Shown: positions 32,838-45,761, counted from the stretch's first letter. The stretch is 64,000 bases of DNA from Tetraselmis striata (GCA_006384855.1 VCJN01001424.1:62001-126000); one strand, 5' to 3'. Translations and numbers: made by a program. Notes: generated by a model from the letters alone, not told the origin.

Positions 32838-35800
32838 GTACACACACCCACACACACATGCGCGCGCGTACACACATATATACATCATTCCCATTCAGAC
32901 AGATGGCATTTCTCTATTCATTGGCAGGCCGTTGCAGGCTTGATGTGAATCATCGAAATAGTGGTAACAAATCCTTAGAATACTGGTTTCGGAGCACTTA
33001 ATGCTCCGGTACCAATGCATGCAATACCTCATCAGCACCGCAGCCCGACAGCAGACCACAATAAACACCATCACGAGAGGGGCAAGGGTATGGGAGGGAG
33101 AGACTCGCCCGCCAGGTGGGTAGTGGTGGGGGGCACCTGCGGCGGGGCGCACGGTCCCGAGGCGGCAGCCACCACCAGGCGACCGTGTGTGGCCAGGAGG
33201 GAGAAGCTGGGCCTGCAGTTGCATGTGAGGATCCAGAGTGCCAGCAGTCAGGCGGCAATGGGCTTCCTTCCCAGAGCAGGGCTATACTATTGTATATTGC
33301 CCTAAGCATATGAGTAAAAAGTGTCCATATCGAACAGTATACGAGCAGAAGATGCACGAGGATCAAAAGCAGTGGCGGCACCACCAAGTTGCAACCAAGC
33401 AAGGTCGCCAACTCGCTTCACCATATAACGGCACTGCGGACTCTGAAGCGATGCAAGTACCAAAGCGAAACGCCAAGAAAAAGTGCAAGGAGCGCGCGTC
33501 AGATAGAGGGTGCCACCCGCAATTGAAATTGTCAGCTGATGATGCGGGTGAGCTACGCCGGGCGATGAAGGCTCCAAGAAGATGTGGGAGAAAGGGGTGG
33601 GGGGGGGGGGGGGGGGGGGGGGGGTCTCACCGGTCGCCGTCCAGCGGGGTGAGGCAGCGCACGGCGCCACTGGACAGGCTAACGGCGGCAACAGCCATCA
33701 TTGAGCGCCACTGGGTGCCAACGAGCAGCGTGTCGTTGTCTATAAAGGGGTGGTCAATCTGATGGTGGGGAAGGGAGGGGCGGGGAAGGCAATCGCCGAT
33801 CAGCAGGGAGCCGGGTGGCGGGTAGCGACTGGTGAGTCCTTTGCACTACATGCAATGACTGGCACCTCGCCTTGACTGAGACAAAGATTTTCTGTGATGC
33901 TAAGTATGTAACATGATAAGCCTCAAGGATGGCTTTCTTACGCAAATATGCCACCTTCTCCTATAAGCCCGCGTGCCGACACAAAAATCAGAATAAATGG
34001 CAAGAGGTTTAGTGATCCTGGATGCTCCATACAGCCTTTCTAGCGAGCCCCTCCATGAAGCTATGCAATTACTGCCGGTCTCCAGCTGGATTTTCCGCAG
34101 TGGCGCATTTGGTGAGGCAGGCCAGAGGGGGGCGGAGGGGGGGGGGGGGGGGGGGGGGGGGGCAGACGAAATGTGCTCTGGACAGTTGCTTACGGGGTGT
34201 TGTCCTCTGACAGCCCTTTGCTACGCAATTTCGGAGCCAAGGCCAAGGTCGTAAACCATCATGATACACTACTATACCGTTTCCACCTCATTGTGTGCCT
34301 TCCCGCAGAATACACTTGCTCACCAAATCCTTCACTCCATCATGCCACGCAGTGACAGGGGCAACGACAAGGGCTGAAGAGCAGCGAAGGAAGGTCCCAC
34401 GGGGAAGAGAGAGAGGGGGCGGGGGGTGGGGGCACCAGGGTGCTGCCAAAGCCGGCGTAGAGTCCAGGGAAGCCGCCTTCCTCCTTGGGCCGTCTCACCG
34501 CCGGCACGATCTCCCGTGGCGCCGCGGTGCACTGCGCAGTCAGCGGCAGACATATCAGCTCACAGGGCATCACCCCCGTGAAGGCGCTCTCCATCCCGCA
34601 TTTCCACTGTCAGAAGGGCTCGGGGAATCAGGGAGGGCGGTACACTTCACGAACAAACTTGTGGCGGACAGGGGCCCAACTCAGGGGGTTCCCATGATTA
34701 ATCGCCACTCGCAGGTTGCGTTGGAACTGTTGCGTGGGAACTGGTTTAAAGCCCATCGCAGCGTTACACTATAAACGCAAGTCATCAAATTGTAAGGAGT
34801 TCCCATCGGCCACTAGGAACCTTGGGATCCGGATGGTCTAAAGTGAAATCAAGCTAGCTAGGATGTTATTGCACTTACACAGGTAACATCCCACAATTAC
34901 CCCAGTGCAACCGTGGGATGGCGGAGTGTGGGTTACCTCGGGCCACTCCAGCGCCATGAGGGCGACCGTGCTGTTGTGGACGCCGGTCTTGACGGCCTCC
35001 GCCCATGACAGGTACACGAGTGTCCCGCCGTCCGGCGAGAAGCGCGGCGACTGCGCGCTGCCCTGTCCCTCTGCGGCGCAGTCCGGGCTGCGGCGTTTAT
35101 GGTCTGGCCCGTGCACCAGCACTGTGCCCACTGAGACAAGGGGAACGGTGTCTAGGTAGTGATGGTGTGGCAGGCACGGCAGGGTAATAATGGGCTGTCC
35201 TGAGCAAACACAGGGGGTCACCGGTGAGGCAGCGCGGTGGTAGCGCTCCCATGCCCAGCTCCACCGCCCAGAGGTGGCAGGGTCGATTGTAGCAGTACAC
35301 CACGCCCAGGCGCGCGGCGGACTGCGGGAAGTTCTCTGCCGCATGGGGCCAGCCCACCAGCACCAGGCCGCCCCCTGACGGGCGGCCCACCACAGCAATT
35401 ATAAATCGTACAGCCAGAAACAGGTACGGATGCCCACGCACCAATGGGAACCCTTGGTGCAATTCTGAAAGCGGGGTTGCATGCAACCTGTAAGAACAGT
35501 CGCTACAGTTTCGCGAGTAGTTACCAGGCAGGGCAGGTCCAGAGTGTCTACAGTGTCATTATCACTGCGTTGGCACCAGTAGGAAGAGACAGGCGGGGGG
35601 GGGGGGGGGGGGGGGGCGAGCGGCCGCACCATCCGGCTGCCACACCGGTTGGCCATAGCTGATGTCCTCTGCAAGGCCCGCCACAGGCGTGACCGTCCCA
35701 GAGCCCACCTGCGGGCGCCCCCCAAAGTTGAGGGTAGCGGCGCGCACCAACAACCGCGTCAGCTGTGGTACTGCGCCCACTGCATGAGCAGGAATGGATG

Positions 35801-37221
35801 GATCACACTGGCAGGCAAGCCACACTCGCCCCCAGCACGTGATGGAGGGCTGAGCAATGCAGCTCCTGCCTCCCCCTGTTCCACAAAGAGGCTGTGTAAC
35901 GCCTTGCCGGCCCGCCACAGCAATCTGCGAGCCGCACCTCCAGCACAAACACCCTTGGAGGCCGCTTGCCCACATTCTTCTCGCCCCAGTCCTCCTCCCA
36001 GGGCCCCAGGCCCCGCCAGGTCTGCGGCGCCGCGGTCGGCGCCTCCTTGCCGCCCTCCGTGCTGACCTTTGCCCCGAACTCCTTACTCTTGACGGCGGGC
36101 GGCGCCTCGGCCGTGTACGCTACGCGGCTCTGCCATTGCGGCATCAACAGCGTCAGGCACACGCCAGCACCACTGGTTTCTCGGGGGGGGGGGGGGGGGG
36201 GGGGGGGGCACCTCGTCTGGCGACCATGCCATGCCAGCCGCAAAGTAGCCGTCATTGATGACACCGCCATGCAGCGCCTTGGGGACCACCACGGCGCGCA
36301 GCAGGCGCCCGGCGCCCCACAGCTCCAGCACCGCCGCATCGGCGTCTGTTGGGCCCGCCTTGACGGCCACCATGCGCTTCCCTGCGGCGGCGCGAGTGGC
36401 AATTGGCAATCCAATGAATGAAGTCTTGGGAGAGCGGGTGGAGCTGTGAGGGAGGGGGGGGGGGAGATGGGGGAGGCCTGACCAGAGGGTGAGAAGCTGT
36501 GCATCAGCACGTCACTGCTCTCCACCGGCCAACTCCACTCCAGCGCCACACCAGGCTCGTAGCCTGCCGGGATGGCGGCGGAGAACACAAAGGAGCGCAT
36601 CTTGTTGGCGGGCAGGTGGCGCTGGCCGCACTTGACCTGTGGACGGATGGGCCCACTTAGTCGCTGAGGCAAAATGGGTCCCGGCGAGGGAGGGCACATG
36701 ACTTTATACTTCTGGTCCTACAAGCGCCAGTCGCACTGTAATTACCCTTAGTACAAGCCTCGGATTGGGCGCGCATGCAACGAGTAACAACATTCGCCAT
36801 AGTTCCACTTTAGTTTAGTATACATTTGACCTCTGGCAGGCAGGGTAGGTTCATATTCGCAGTGTTTTACTACTAGTGTGGCGCCTGTAGTTGCTAGTTG
36901 CTGGTTTTATATCTGTATGTAGTTATGCTGTACCAATGTTTACTTTAGGTTTGCTATGTAGGTACTGTCTGGGATGAATCTGGCAGTATTGAGTCCCCTC
37001 CCCTCTTCTGGTTCGCCCTCTGCTGGGGGCGTCGCAGCAACGGGGGCAGGGGGTGCTGGCACCTTGAGCTCCGCGCCGCCAGAGGGGCGCGGCAGGCACC
37101 AGGCCTGCGACACCATCGGCACACCCGCCAGTGACTCCAGCAGCACCTCCTCCCGCTCCACACCCGTTGGCACCTCGCGTGGCCCGCTGCCGCCCTCGCT
37201 GTGCCCATCCGACAGCGGCAT
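29042..37221 (-). CDS. APEH: Acylamino-acid-releasing enzyme, complete, 17 exons
   Basis: Serine peptidase (S9C) that removes N-acylated residues from peptides; cytosolic or plastidial in plants. Exons: 37221-37063, 36636-36483, 36381-36212, 36129-35938, 35708-35630, 35374-35222, 35130-34937, 34531-34436, 33758-33631, 33212-33137, 32548-32423, 32276-32232, 31760-31601, 31020-30865, 30007-29817, 29429-29367, 29221-29042. They sum to 2322 nt, giving 773 aa with all phases closing; animal and plant relatives are about 730-765 aa. Residues ~1-480 form the beta-propeller (SPRFSPDGGTLVYLSW, GGFPGLYAG). The C-terminal alpha/beta-hydrolase has Ser623 in GGSHGGF, Asp715 in AQDMRV and His749 in EDSHALDRP. 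Intron 12 appears to start with GC instead of GT. The ends of exons 8 and 11 are the least certain. No disabling change seen. Confidence 0.93.
30090..30680 (+). repeat. Dispersed intron repeat in peptidase intron 14
   Basis: AT-rich non-coding repeat filling most of intron 14 (30008-30864). It shares an ordered series of words with a dynein intron copy at 59930-60545: GGATTATGTGATCA, GGCGTT..GT, CTCCTTACCAAA, CCAATATATAT, CAAGGATT-type words, and TTTCAAACAATGTACGTA. Similarity does not reach the splice sites, so it is an insertion inside the intron, not an intron that moved as a unit. Confidence 0.65.
31780..31806. repeat. Poly-G tract in peptidase intron 12
   Basis: About 26 G (C in the transcript), lying 20 nt upstream of the exon 13 acceptor. 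A second run of 38 lies near the other end of the same intron. Confidence 0.9.
32189..32226. repeat. 38-bp poly-G tract at peptidase intron 12 donor
   Basis: The longest uninterrupted homopolymer in the window. In transcript sense it is poly-C starting about 5 nt after the exon 12 end, next to the unusual GC donor. Confidence 0.9.
32791..32870. repeat. (CA)n microsatellite in peptidase intron 10
   Basis: About 40 bp of near-pure CA followed by interrupted CACACA and GCGCGC runs. It lies between exons 10 and 11 of the peptidase gene. Confidence 0.95.
33599..33624. repeat. Poly-G tract at peptidase intron 9 donor
   Basis: 26 G (C in the transcript), starting 7 nt after the end of exon 9 (donor GTGAGAC). 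Confidence 0.9.
36183..36208. repeat. Poly-G tract at peptidase intron 3 donor
   Basis: 26 G (C in the transcript), starting 3 nt after the end of exon 3 (donor GTG). Confidence 0.9.
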
Positions 37222-38884
37222 GGTGGCAGAGGCGCGATGGAGGGCTGGTGCACGGCGGGGAGCCTGACTAGCTGGCGGCCAAAGTGGCGCAGGTGGCGCA
37301 GTGGGTCTGCTGTGTGGGCGATCAGGATCCCAGGACGTCAGAAAGAAGTGTCGCGTTGCGGGGAGAAAAGACGTGCACCAGGGCTGCGTATTACAACGTG
37401 TGCGGGTGCGTGTGTGTTGTTGCCACACCGTGACATAACCGTACATGACATCATGGCATGACATGAGCACATGATGTGTACTCAGGTCGCTAGCGTCTCG
37501 TATCAAGCAAGAAGCACATCGCATGCGCACGCATGGAACATACACACAAAACAGGCGACACACAGGGATGCGGGATCAAATGACGTCCCGCGCAGCATAC
37601 GTATGCCAGCATGCAGGTAATTCCGTGTGGCACGGCATGCCACGCATTCACACGACAAACCCACATTGCAACATCGATTCCTAACACACACCGCACAAAG
37701 GCAGTATACCCCACGCTGCTCGGCGCGACACGCATAGGCTGGTGCCCCCAGACTAGCTTTGTCGTGATTCTGCTTCTGGTAACAATCAGTATATCGTATT
37801 GAATTGAGCTTGGTGCTGCTGTTGTATATCCGGGTCAAAGTACCACCCTGGTGTGTACCCCTACCAGGGGGGGGGGGGGGGGGGGGGGCAAGCTGCGGCT
37901 GCAACCCCCTTTAGCGAGACAGGCGATGCCCGTTCGTGAGCTTTGGCGGTGAGTGGGTGGGGACGACCGGTTTGTCCATAGTGGTCGATCGGTGGATTGA
38001 GTTCAGTGGCTTCAAAGGCAGCATCTACATAGATGCTATGGGGCTAGTGGGCTGCAGGCGCGCCCCGTCACCTGCTGCCGCTTGTGCTGCTGGCGATGCC
38101 CCGGCCGGCGCGCGTGGCTGCGGCGCGCCGGGATGCGTGCCTGAGGAGCGGCGGGCGGCTGCGAAGTGCGAGGCCGACGCAGTGGAGGTTCATGCTCGGC
38201 GCAGGCCAGGCGGGGAGTCCAGCTGCCTAGTTGCCGGTCCCTGCGGCTGTTAAGTCCGTTACAGCACCCGTCCCTAAATGTCCTGGTACTATTGTCAATC
38301 AGGGCATTCCTGGCAGATCACCGCCTCCTTGCTATCATATCGCCCCGCCCTGCTGCAAGTTCGCCCATATCGTCGGTCCGCGCGGATGCCGATAAGGATT
38401 TGCCGTCAGAAGCATCACGAGCATCATATCAGAATCCATACAGAAATCCAGAATCTAATAAAGGAAATGTACTCACATAGCGGCTATACTGTACCTAGAT
38501 TTGCGGGCCCTACTGGGTTCGTCCGAATTCTCGTACCCGGGTACCCACAGGCGCCGGCTGTTTCCTCCCGCTCCTGGGCTGCTCGTCCTGCGGTACCGCC
38601 CGCCGCTGACCAGTGCATCTAGCCGCCGGACCGGTAATTGCGTAACGAACCCGGGTAACGAACCCGCGGAATGGATCATGTAGTCGCTACCAATAATATC
38701 ATGTGCCCGCTACCGTAACGGTTTTGTTTCGTCGTCTGTCGCAGTAGGGTCCGCTGACAGCTCACCGCAACGCCCCAAACTGCTGGCAGCGCAGCCGGCC
38801 CGCCACAGGGCAGCCGCTTCTCCCATCCCGCGGCACGCGGGTCACGACACACCGGAAGGAGTCCCACAGGGTCTGGCTGCAACT
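37222..38884. promoter_or_regulatory. Divergent intergenic region
   Basis: Spacer between the start codons of the peptidase (minus) and the coiled-coil gene (plus). Both promoters, 5' UTRs and perhaps untranslated exons should lie here. It contains a poly-G run at 37868-37888 and repeated AACCCGGGTA words near 38530-38665. No TATA box or other element can be assigned reliably. Confidence 0.5.
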
Positions 38885-41846
38885 GTGAGGAAAACTCCTT
38901 GCGCCAGCAGCCTTGTGGCGGGTCGCGCGCTAGGCGAGGCGGAGACGCTCCGGGGCGTCATAGCGCGGGGTGTGATCAGCGCGCGCCGAGTTCGGGAAGC
39001 GCGCGGGATGGGCCAAAAGGGTCTGTCGCGCATCGCCAGGGCGCTGGCGGCCTGCGGCGGAGGCAGTCAGGCGGAAACGGCAAAAAAGAGTCTCGAAGTT
39101 CCGGGCAAGGATCCGTGCGACAAGCGGTTGTCCAGGTTCAACTCGCTGTACGATGACGGCGCGGCATGCGCTGTGGGCGACTCGCTCACACTGGTCGGCC
39201 TCACCCTCGACGAGCAGAAGGCGCTGGAGCAGCAAAGCTACGCGCTAGAGACCAGCAAATTGGACCACCCTGAAGGTCTTACGCAGCATGGTGGTGCCCA
39301 CAACGCTAGCGGTGAGGGTCGAGCGGAGGGGACTCCCGCGCCGAGAGAGGTGGCGGTGCGGTGCTTTCTCGGTGACACGCGGGAGTCTGCGCAAGACAAG
39401 CCATCGCTGCTGGCCACCGGCATCAAGCACGACCCAGAGCTAATGGACGACAGCCTGGGCGACCGGGACGAGTATGATAACGTGTGCATACCTCGTCTAC
39501 TCCTCCGGTCCCAGCCTCGCGCTGATTGGGCTGGCTGGCACACTGCAAATCTACTGACAATGACGCGCGTTGTGTGCGCAGGGTACCTTGCTGCAACTAG
39601 GCTCCGAGGGCGAGGAGGGCATGTGGGAGCCATTCACGCAAGTAATAGACTGTGTTCGTGACTGGCAACATCAGGTGAATCTGCTGCGAGATGTCTGCAC
39701 CTCGTACCTGTTTTCGGGGTGCTACACATGCATCCCCAGGCTGTGCGATGTGCCCTCTGTCACAGCTCAAACCAGTCAGTTTCTTTAGCTTATCCTGCTG
39801 GGGTACAGGTCCGAGAGATGAAGGCGAGAACCATGGAGATTGAGGCAAGCTGCATGCGGGAGGCCACGCAAGATCCCAGCCCGGCAATGCTTCGCCTTTC
39901 AGCACTTGAAGCCCGCTGCCGGCATGCCGAGGATGAAAACCTGCAGCTCCGGGTGCAGGTGAGTCACAGATCCCCCCCCCCCCCCCCCCCCCCCTATCTC
40001 CCAGCAGGAGCATCATGGGCGTTGATGTTTTATTCCACCTAATCTCAGTTCTTGCCCTGACAGGTCAATGAATACGAGAAGCAATGCTCTGCCCTACTGC
40101 ATCGCAACTCGCGGTATGCAGCACTGAAGAAGAATATGTCGGCCAACATGGAAGAGCAGGTCACGCGAAACGCGGCGCTGCAGCAGACCGTGAGGCAGTG
40201 GCGAATTCGTGCTGAGGAGGCTGAGGTATACGAGGTTATTTTAGTCCCAAGCGTGATGAAAAACTGTGAGCACATTCGCAGTTTGTGCTCAACAAATGTG
40301 TGTTGCAGGCGCGTGTGAGTCAGCTGTGGCGGATGATTGTTGAGCTGGAGAGCAGTGTTTCCAAAGGGATGGAGCTGCAGTCGGTGCAGAGGCAGCTGTT
40401 GGACGCGAAGAGGCAGGTGGCAAGCCTTGAGGTGCGACGCGGTTTCCTACGGTGGCAAAGCTGAGAAGCAGCTTGCCGCCAATCTCCTTTGCTAAAAGTG
40501 CCAACTGTGTGCTTGTTGCAGGCCGACTTCAAGCAGAGCCAAGGCAGCCTTGTCCAGATGCAGCAGCCAGGCCAGAAGCATGGCATGGGGTTGTCCCCTA
40601 GTCATGAGACCTTTAGTGAACTCTCGTCTAAATCCCCTGGGCAGGGACTGCGGCCATCTGCCAAAGAGGGTGGTAAGACGGGTCAAGCTCTGCGTACTGA
40701 GGGGCGTGGAGTGGCCAGCACTCCGCTGTCCTGCTACACTGATTGTGAATCGCAACCCAAGGTCAGCCCCTTTCCTAGCAGTGCAGCTACAGGCCCTGGT
40801 GATGCTTCTGCACCCTCCCCCTTTGTTCTTCTCGATTGACTGCTGGGCACGGGCTGTGTGGTGCATCGAGTCCTAACAGAGCGTTCATATCTGTTTTTCG
40901 ATTTCCGTTCAGCAGGAAGCCGTGCCTTCGTTGGAGGAGATGGCATCTCCGCTGATCTGTGATAGCAATGGGGTACACATCTCAGACAGCAGACGGCAGG
41001 TACGACACACAGTACTGCATTCTTGGCAACGCGCCAGCCCGCATTATGTGTGAACATGTTGTCCTGCCTCGCTGCCGCAGTGGGACAGTCAGCATTTTTT
41101 GCCAACAGCGTGATGACTGAGTCAGCAGCCTCGTTTGCGTTGGCGTGCAGGAGGTCCCGTCCTTTGATTTGAACTCGCAAGGCCCACCGCCGCCCGCATT
41201 TGGCCTCCAGCACCCCCAACAGAGCCCGCCGCCCCAGTATGGATTCCATCAGGTGTGCTCGTGCGCCTCTGTTCTCTGCTCCCTCTGCTTGCAGTAGCGC
41301 CACATAAGCTGCGCGTGGGTATGAAGTTTCCTTGTCCGCTGACGGCATCCTTCCTGGCATGCTATTATGTGCGATTTTCAGACAAGAAGCGGGGCAGCAT
41401 GGTCCTCACCTGACATGTTGGCGCTCCGTGGTGCAGCCCCTGCACCATCATATGTGCCCATCCAGTGGAGTCCCAATCTGTCAGACCAGCTGCATAACAG
41501 AGACGGGCAGCATTCCCATGCCCACCAAGTGTACGAGTATGAAGGCACAGATTCCCCGGCACCAGAGAGCCTTCCAAGGCCATCTCCGTTAAGTCAAGAG
41601 AGGCAGCAGCGGAGGCGTGGACACGAGACAGCCAGGAGCGGAAGTGGGCGTCCATCTGCGGGTAAATCAAGGGTGCCAGCAGCTCCCAAAGAGAGTGGCC
41701 ATGCTGCGGCCGGAAAATCAAGTCGGCGGGCTCAAAAGCACACGCCAAAATCTTCGCCGCGCGGAGCAATGGCGGCACAGGCATTGGTACCACGGACAAG
41801 TGCCAAAAAGCGGATGGAGTCATCTAAGAATAGCGCCTTCCGTTGA
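38885..41846 (+). CDS. Coiled-coil protein of unknown function, 9 exons
   Basis: Exons 38885-39481, 39582-39641, 39809-39958, 40064-40225, 40309-40431, 40522-40761, 40913-40999, 41151-41252 and 41382-41846. All introns are phase 0 with GT-AG ends, and the exons sum to 661 codons plus a stop. Residues ~200-380 are a coiled coil (MLRLSALEARCRHAEDENLQ; QVTRNAALQQTVRQWRIRAE; LQSVQRQLLDAKRQVASLE). The C-terminus is Ser/Pro/Gln-rich, then basic (KSSRRAQKHTPKSSPRG), and looks disordered. No family was recognised; long coiled coils with basic tails are common among centriolar and axonemal proteins, but that is only a guess. The start is the least certain point, as exon 1 has an unusual basic N-terminus and upstream exons are possible. 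Intron 3 has a poly-C tract (39972-39994) 13 nt after its donor. Confidence 0.8.
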
Positions 41847-43026
41847 GGGCGTTGACGTCTTGCTGCGTGACAAACCAACTGAAGCGCGCGCGCGCGGGGG
41901 GGTGGGGCAGGGGGGGGGGGGGGGGGGGTCGGGGGGCTTATTCATTATATCACTTCAAAGCAAATCCCACTATCGCGCTTGTCTCTTTTGTATGAGGCTT
42001 GACGGCGGGCTTGAGGAGCTAGGCGCTGTGCAATGGCTGCGTCTTGCGCAATGCACCAGAAACACACCAGTCAAGATTGAATCACTGCTATCTGCAATTG
42101 AAGCTTGGCATTTTAAAATGAAATTCTCATATGTAGCGCATCATCGCATCAGCGTGGTGATCTATGCAGCAGCGAAGGCCCTCCCCTGGCTGCGACGTGG
42201 CAGTGGTCTGGTTCTGGTATCCGGGAACATATCTGCATAGCAAGACGGCACCCCTGCATGCCATGTGGTCATTGCAAAGACAGCGAAACGGCATGTGCAT
42301 GCTGTGCGTTTGATATGTGTTTGTTGTACTAACTAATCCACCGCATGACAAACAGGTGCCGACGCGCAAATAAACACTGCAAATAATCCCCCGCCCTGCC
42401 TGTCAGACGGCAGATGTAGACAAAACTACAGCGGACCATGAAAAGTCCTGTGCTGGACCAAAAAAAACCTTAGTGAAACTATATTAACGTTCATATAGGT
42501 TGCATGCAGGCCCACTTACAGGCTTATTATGCGGGTTTCTATGGGTAAGTCGGCACCCACAATCGTAAGGCAACATCAACCATACTCGTATATGTCCCGT
42601 GCATATTGCAATACCGTTGACAGGGTTGCATCTCTTTGATACCGACGGAGGACTACCTCATACAGGAGGCTGGGCAGGTAAGCTACCGTTGGAATGGAAA
42701 AACACGCGGTTGCGCGCATTGGCAATTACACAAACCGCTGTGTGTCTTGCCAAGTTGTCGCCATACATGGTTACAAAACATCGGCAATATGCCTTGTAGG
42801 ATAAGGCAAAGTGACTTTAGGCTTAAGTGACTTTGTGCATGATGGCCGGATGTGCTTGCTGCCTGATCAATCAATGTTGGCCAGATAATGCCTAACAAGC
42901 ATATTCGGCAAATTGGCGTACTTCCATAGTCGCAGGCCATTATGGTGATATAGGCGCAGTGGCGGTTTATTATGAGTGTTCTGGACGGGTTGCTGAGAGG
43001 GCGATAACTGCACTGCACCCTTAGCT
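41847..43026. other. Intergenic, no gene seen
   Basis: Convergent spacer between the coiled-coil gene and the glutathione transferase gene. It contains a CG/poly-G stretch (41888-41935) soon after the coiled-coil stop. The remainder has only short, unrecognised open frames. Confidence 0.55.
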
Positions 43027-44420
43027 TCAGTCATGATCAGGGTCCAGCTCATGTGCGGAGCGCCCGCTGCGGACGGCGTTCGCCACCTTGGAGCGTGCGG
43101 ATGAGTCAGCGTAGCGGCCGATATGCTGCAGATACTCGTCGTGATCAGGCGTGGAGTTGGCAACACACGGGAGCGCACGGCAGGCACGGAGCCACTCGTG
43201 GTAGCGGGTCATCTCCGGCGGGATCACAAAGTTGCGGTAGTGCTCCAGGATGTAGAAGCGCTGCGCCCACGGCAGCAGCGCCACGTCCACGATAGAGAGT
43301 CTGTCCCCGTAGGCAAACGGCTGCGCAAGGGTGTCCTGGAACTCGCCCAGGTCCTTCAGAAACTTGTCAAAGGCCTGTCGCTGCTCGGCGGGGTCGGTGC
43401 GCACAAGCATGGCGTAGTAGGGCGAGCACAGCTTCCGGTTGACCTCCTCCGCCGTCAGTCGCATCTGTGCGCGCTCCATCGGATCCTCTGACAGCAGCGT
43501 CTCGAATGAGGCCTCCGACCCGTTGGCGCGCGCCGCCTCACGGGCCACATCGTCCAAGTACTCCATCACCAGCAGCGACTCGTGGATGGAGCGCCCCTTG
43601 GCATCAACCACGGTGGGGATGAGCCCAGCCGGGGTGTGCTTCAGCAGGTCGGGGTGCTTCCAGTGGTACCTGGGTCCAACACAATCCATATGGCCCCTAA
43701 GCGGCAATCAAAGGACACGGACCGGGCAGCAGCCCGAGTGCCCAGGTCGCGGAGCTGCTCTTCGCTAATCGAGCGCACCCCCAAGCTCACCAATCCAACA
43801 CTTTCAGCCATGGGAGGTGGTTGGCCGGCCAGTAGGCATGAAACGGGCCTCCGAGCCGAGCCATCAGTGTGGCTTAGTCAAGCAGGGAAGCTGACATGAC
43901 ATCTTCATGGTGGTTTGCTATGAAGGAATTGTCTCCGTTTAAAGGCGAAAGACAGTTCTGGATCCCCATTGATGCGGTCACCCCCGCGGAAGTAAGAATT
44001 CTGCAAACTGCACGCCACTGATACAGCGTTGCATCCCCCCCCCCCCCCCCCCTTTCCCCTTCACTCTCTCCCCGGGTCCACACGTATTTGACAGGTGATG
44101 TGAGGTGATGTGATGCGGTGTGATGTGGTGTGGTGTGGTGTGGTGTGGAGCGGTGTGATTTGGAGGGGTGGGGTGGGGTGAGGTGGGGTGGGGTGGGGTA
44201 GGGTTGGGATGGCAGAATAGTGATGCCCTTGGTGCGACCACCCGACCACCCCGCGCAGGGCGCGCACCAATTCTCGTGGACGGGTTCATTGGCCTGCAGC
44301 CGCGTGTTGGCGTCGCTGCTGGCGCGCTTTTCCCAGCCCAGGCTCTCCACCCAGTCCCAGTTCAGGTGCTGCGCGTGGTGGTGCAGCGCGATGGTGGCCC
44401 GGTGGGCGAAGGGGCAAAAC
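43027..44420 (-). CDS. Omega-like glutathione S-transferase
   Basis: Glutathione transferase with a cysteine active site. Exon 44420-44268 carries the N-terminal thioredoxin fold with RFCPFAHR, the Cys-type motif of omega and related classes. A GT-AG intron (44267-43670) joins it as TG|G (W) to exon 43669-43027, which encodes HTPAGLIPTVVD (glutathione-binding loop), IHESLLVMEYLDD (the E-S pair that contacts glutathione) and an all-helical C-terminal domain (DRLSIVDVALLPWAQRF). Expected activities are thiol transfer or dehydroascorbate-type reduction, cytosolic or plastidial. The first coding exon, which should supply the start codon, lies upstream of 44420 and was not resolved; 44434-44755 is open in several frames. 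The intron holds a poly-C run and a GGTGT minisatellite. Confidence 0.8.
44036..44215. repeat. Poly-C run and GGTGT/GGGGT minisatellite in GST intron
   Basis: 17 C at 44036-44052. About 110 bp of GTGATGTG, GGTGTGGTGTG and GGGGTGGGGT iterations follow at 44095-44215. Both lie in the GST intron. Here the run is poly-G in the transcript, opposite to the poly-C seen at peptidase donors. Confidence 0.9.
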
Positions 44421-44829
44421 CTGGCAGCGCGCACAGGGCGTCGTCAAACAATAGGCTGTTGACGCAGCACGTGGAGATGAGGCGGCAGAGTGGTAAGTCG
44501 GAGCGGAACAGGCGCGCGGTTCGGCGAGGGAGGTGTGCGCGGACAGCACATCGCAGCACGGCGTGGCAGCCCCACCACGCGGAGAAGTACGTCAGCCGTT
44601 GCGCGGCGCCGGCGGCGGCCAGGTTGCTGCTGCAGGCCTGCAGAGCCATAGTGGCTTGCGCCGACGATGGCCAGGACTAGACGAGCTCGTGGGTCTTCTG
44701 GCGGGGGAGCGGTAGCCAAGTGATAGATGGCGTAGAGGTGAGTCGGTCGCCCCACTCATCTAGTGTGCGCGGGTGGCCTCCTCATCGCGCCAGCTGATGT
44801 ACCGTACCTGCTGTACGAGTACCTAGTAG

Positions 44830-45670
44830 TATATAATTACATGAGCCAGCAGCAGAAGGCGAAATCAGGAAATCGCCAGAAAAGGACAATCAGAAAGGTC
44901 CTCTACAGCAACTGCGAGGTGGAAGCAGTAGGGAGAAGACGCAGAATGGGCACGAGCCCACGCATCGGACTTGGCCATCTGCTGCACTCCGGCAGAGATA
45001 ATGCCGCCGAGGGTACCATGCACGCAAGCAGAGACCCGTTGCAACAGCCCCCGCCGTGTGCGCGACTGGTGACGGCGGAACTCAGCAGGTTGGCTAGCGA
45101 CAAATAAAGTTCCGAAGTGCCTGAACGGATTGACCACGAAGGAGGTCGGGGGTCGGGGTCGCATGAGGTCGGGGCGGAAGGACTGAGCGCCATGGAAGTT
45201 GCGCACAGCCAGCAACACCGCGAAGATGTAGGTAAACCACCGTCAAAGCGGACTTCCCGAGACGGCCGCGGTCCTCAACCACAGAAGGGTAGTACCGGTG
45301 AACACCCTGCACTGGGGCGGAAGACGTCCGGTCCGCTGCCAACTTACAATGCTCCGCCTCGGTCGCCGCGATTCCCGGGGTGCACCAGCGGGGGTCGTTG
45401 CTCCAAGTGGGGGTCGTACGTGGAGGACAGCACGCACGCGAAGTCGATCATGTAATCGCACGCCCCCCCCCCCCCCCCCCCCCCCCCGCCAGCGTCAAGT
45501 CCGACGGCCGCGAGCGATCCGCTGGGCGCAGCCCACTCAATCGTCTCAAGGGTCAAGTCGCCGGCTCCCGAGCGGTCGCGGTCAAGCACCGCCCCCGCAT
45601 CAATTGCCACAGATGCCCACAGATTCTTCAAAGCGGTATGCATGCGGTGCTTGTAGTTCGCTACGGGGCA
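44830..45670 (-). repeat. Tandem duplication, copy 1
   Basis: About 0.84 kb, matching 45762-46556 at roughly 90% by eye. Its 44830-45420 part belongs to dispersed family X; the rest (45430-45670) has a poly-C run at 45463-45487. On the minus strand the open texture includes SGAGDLTLETIEWAAP and PPLVHPGNRGDRGGAL in both copies. No family recognised. Confidence 0.75.
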
Positions 45671-45761
45671 TATGGGTAGATTATATGGGTACCTAGTAGT
45701 ATATGGTAGATAGGGTAGCGACCGTAGTACCAGCATTAGTAGTATACGGATATGACGAGAT

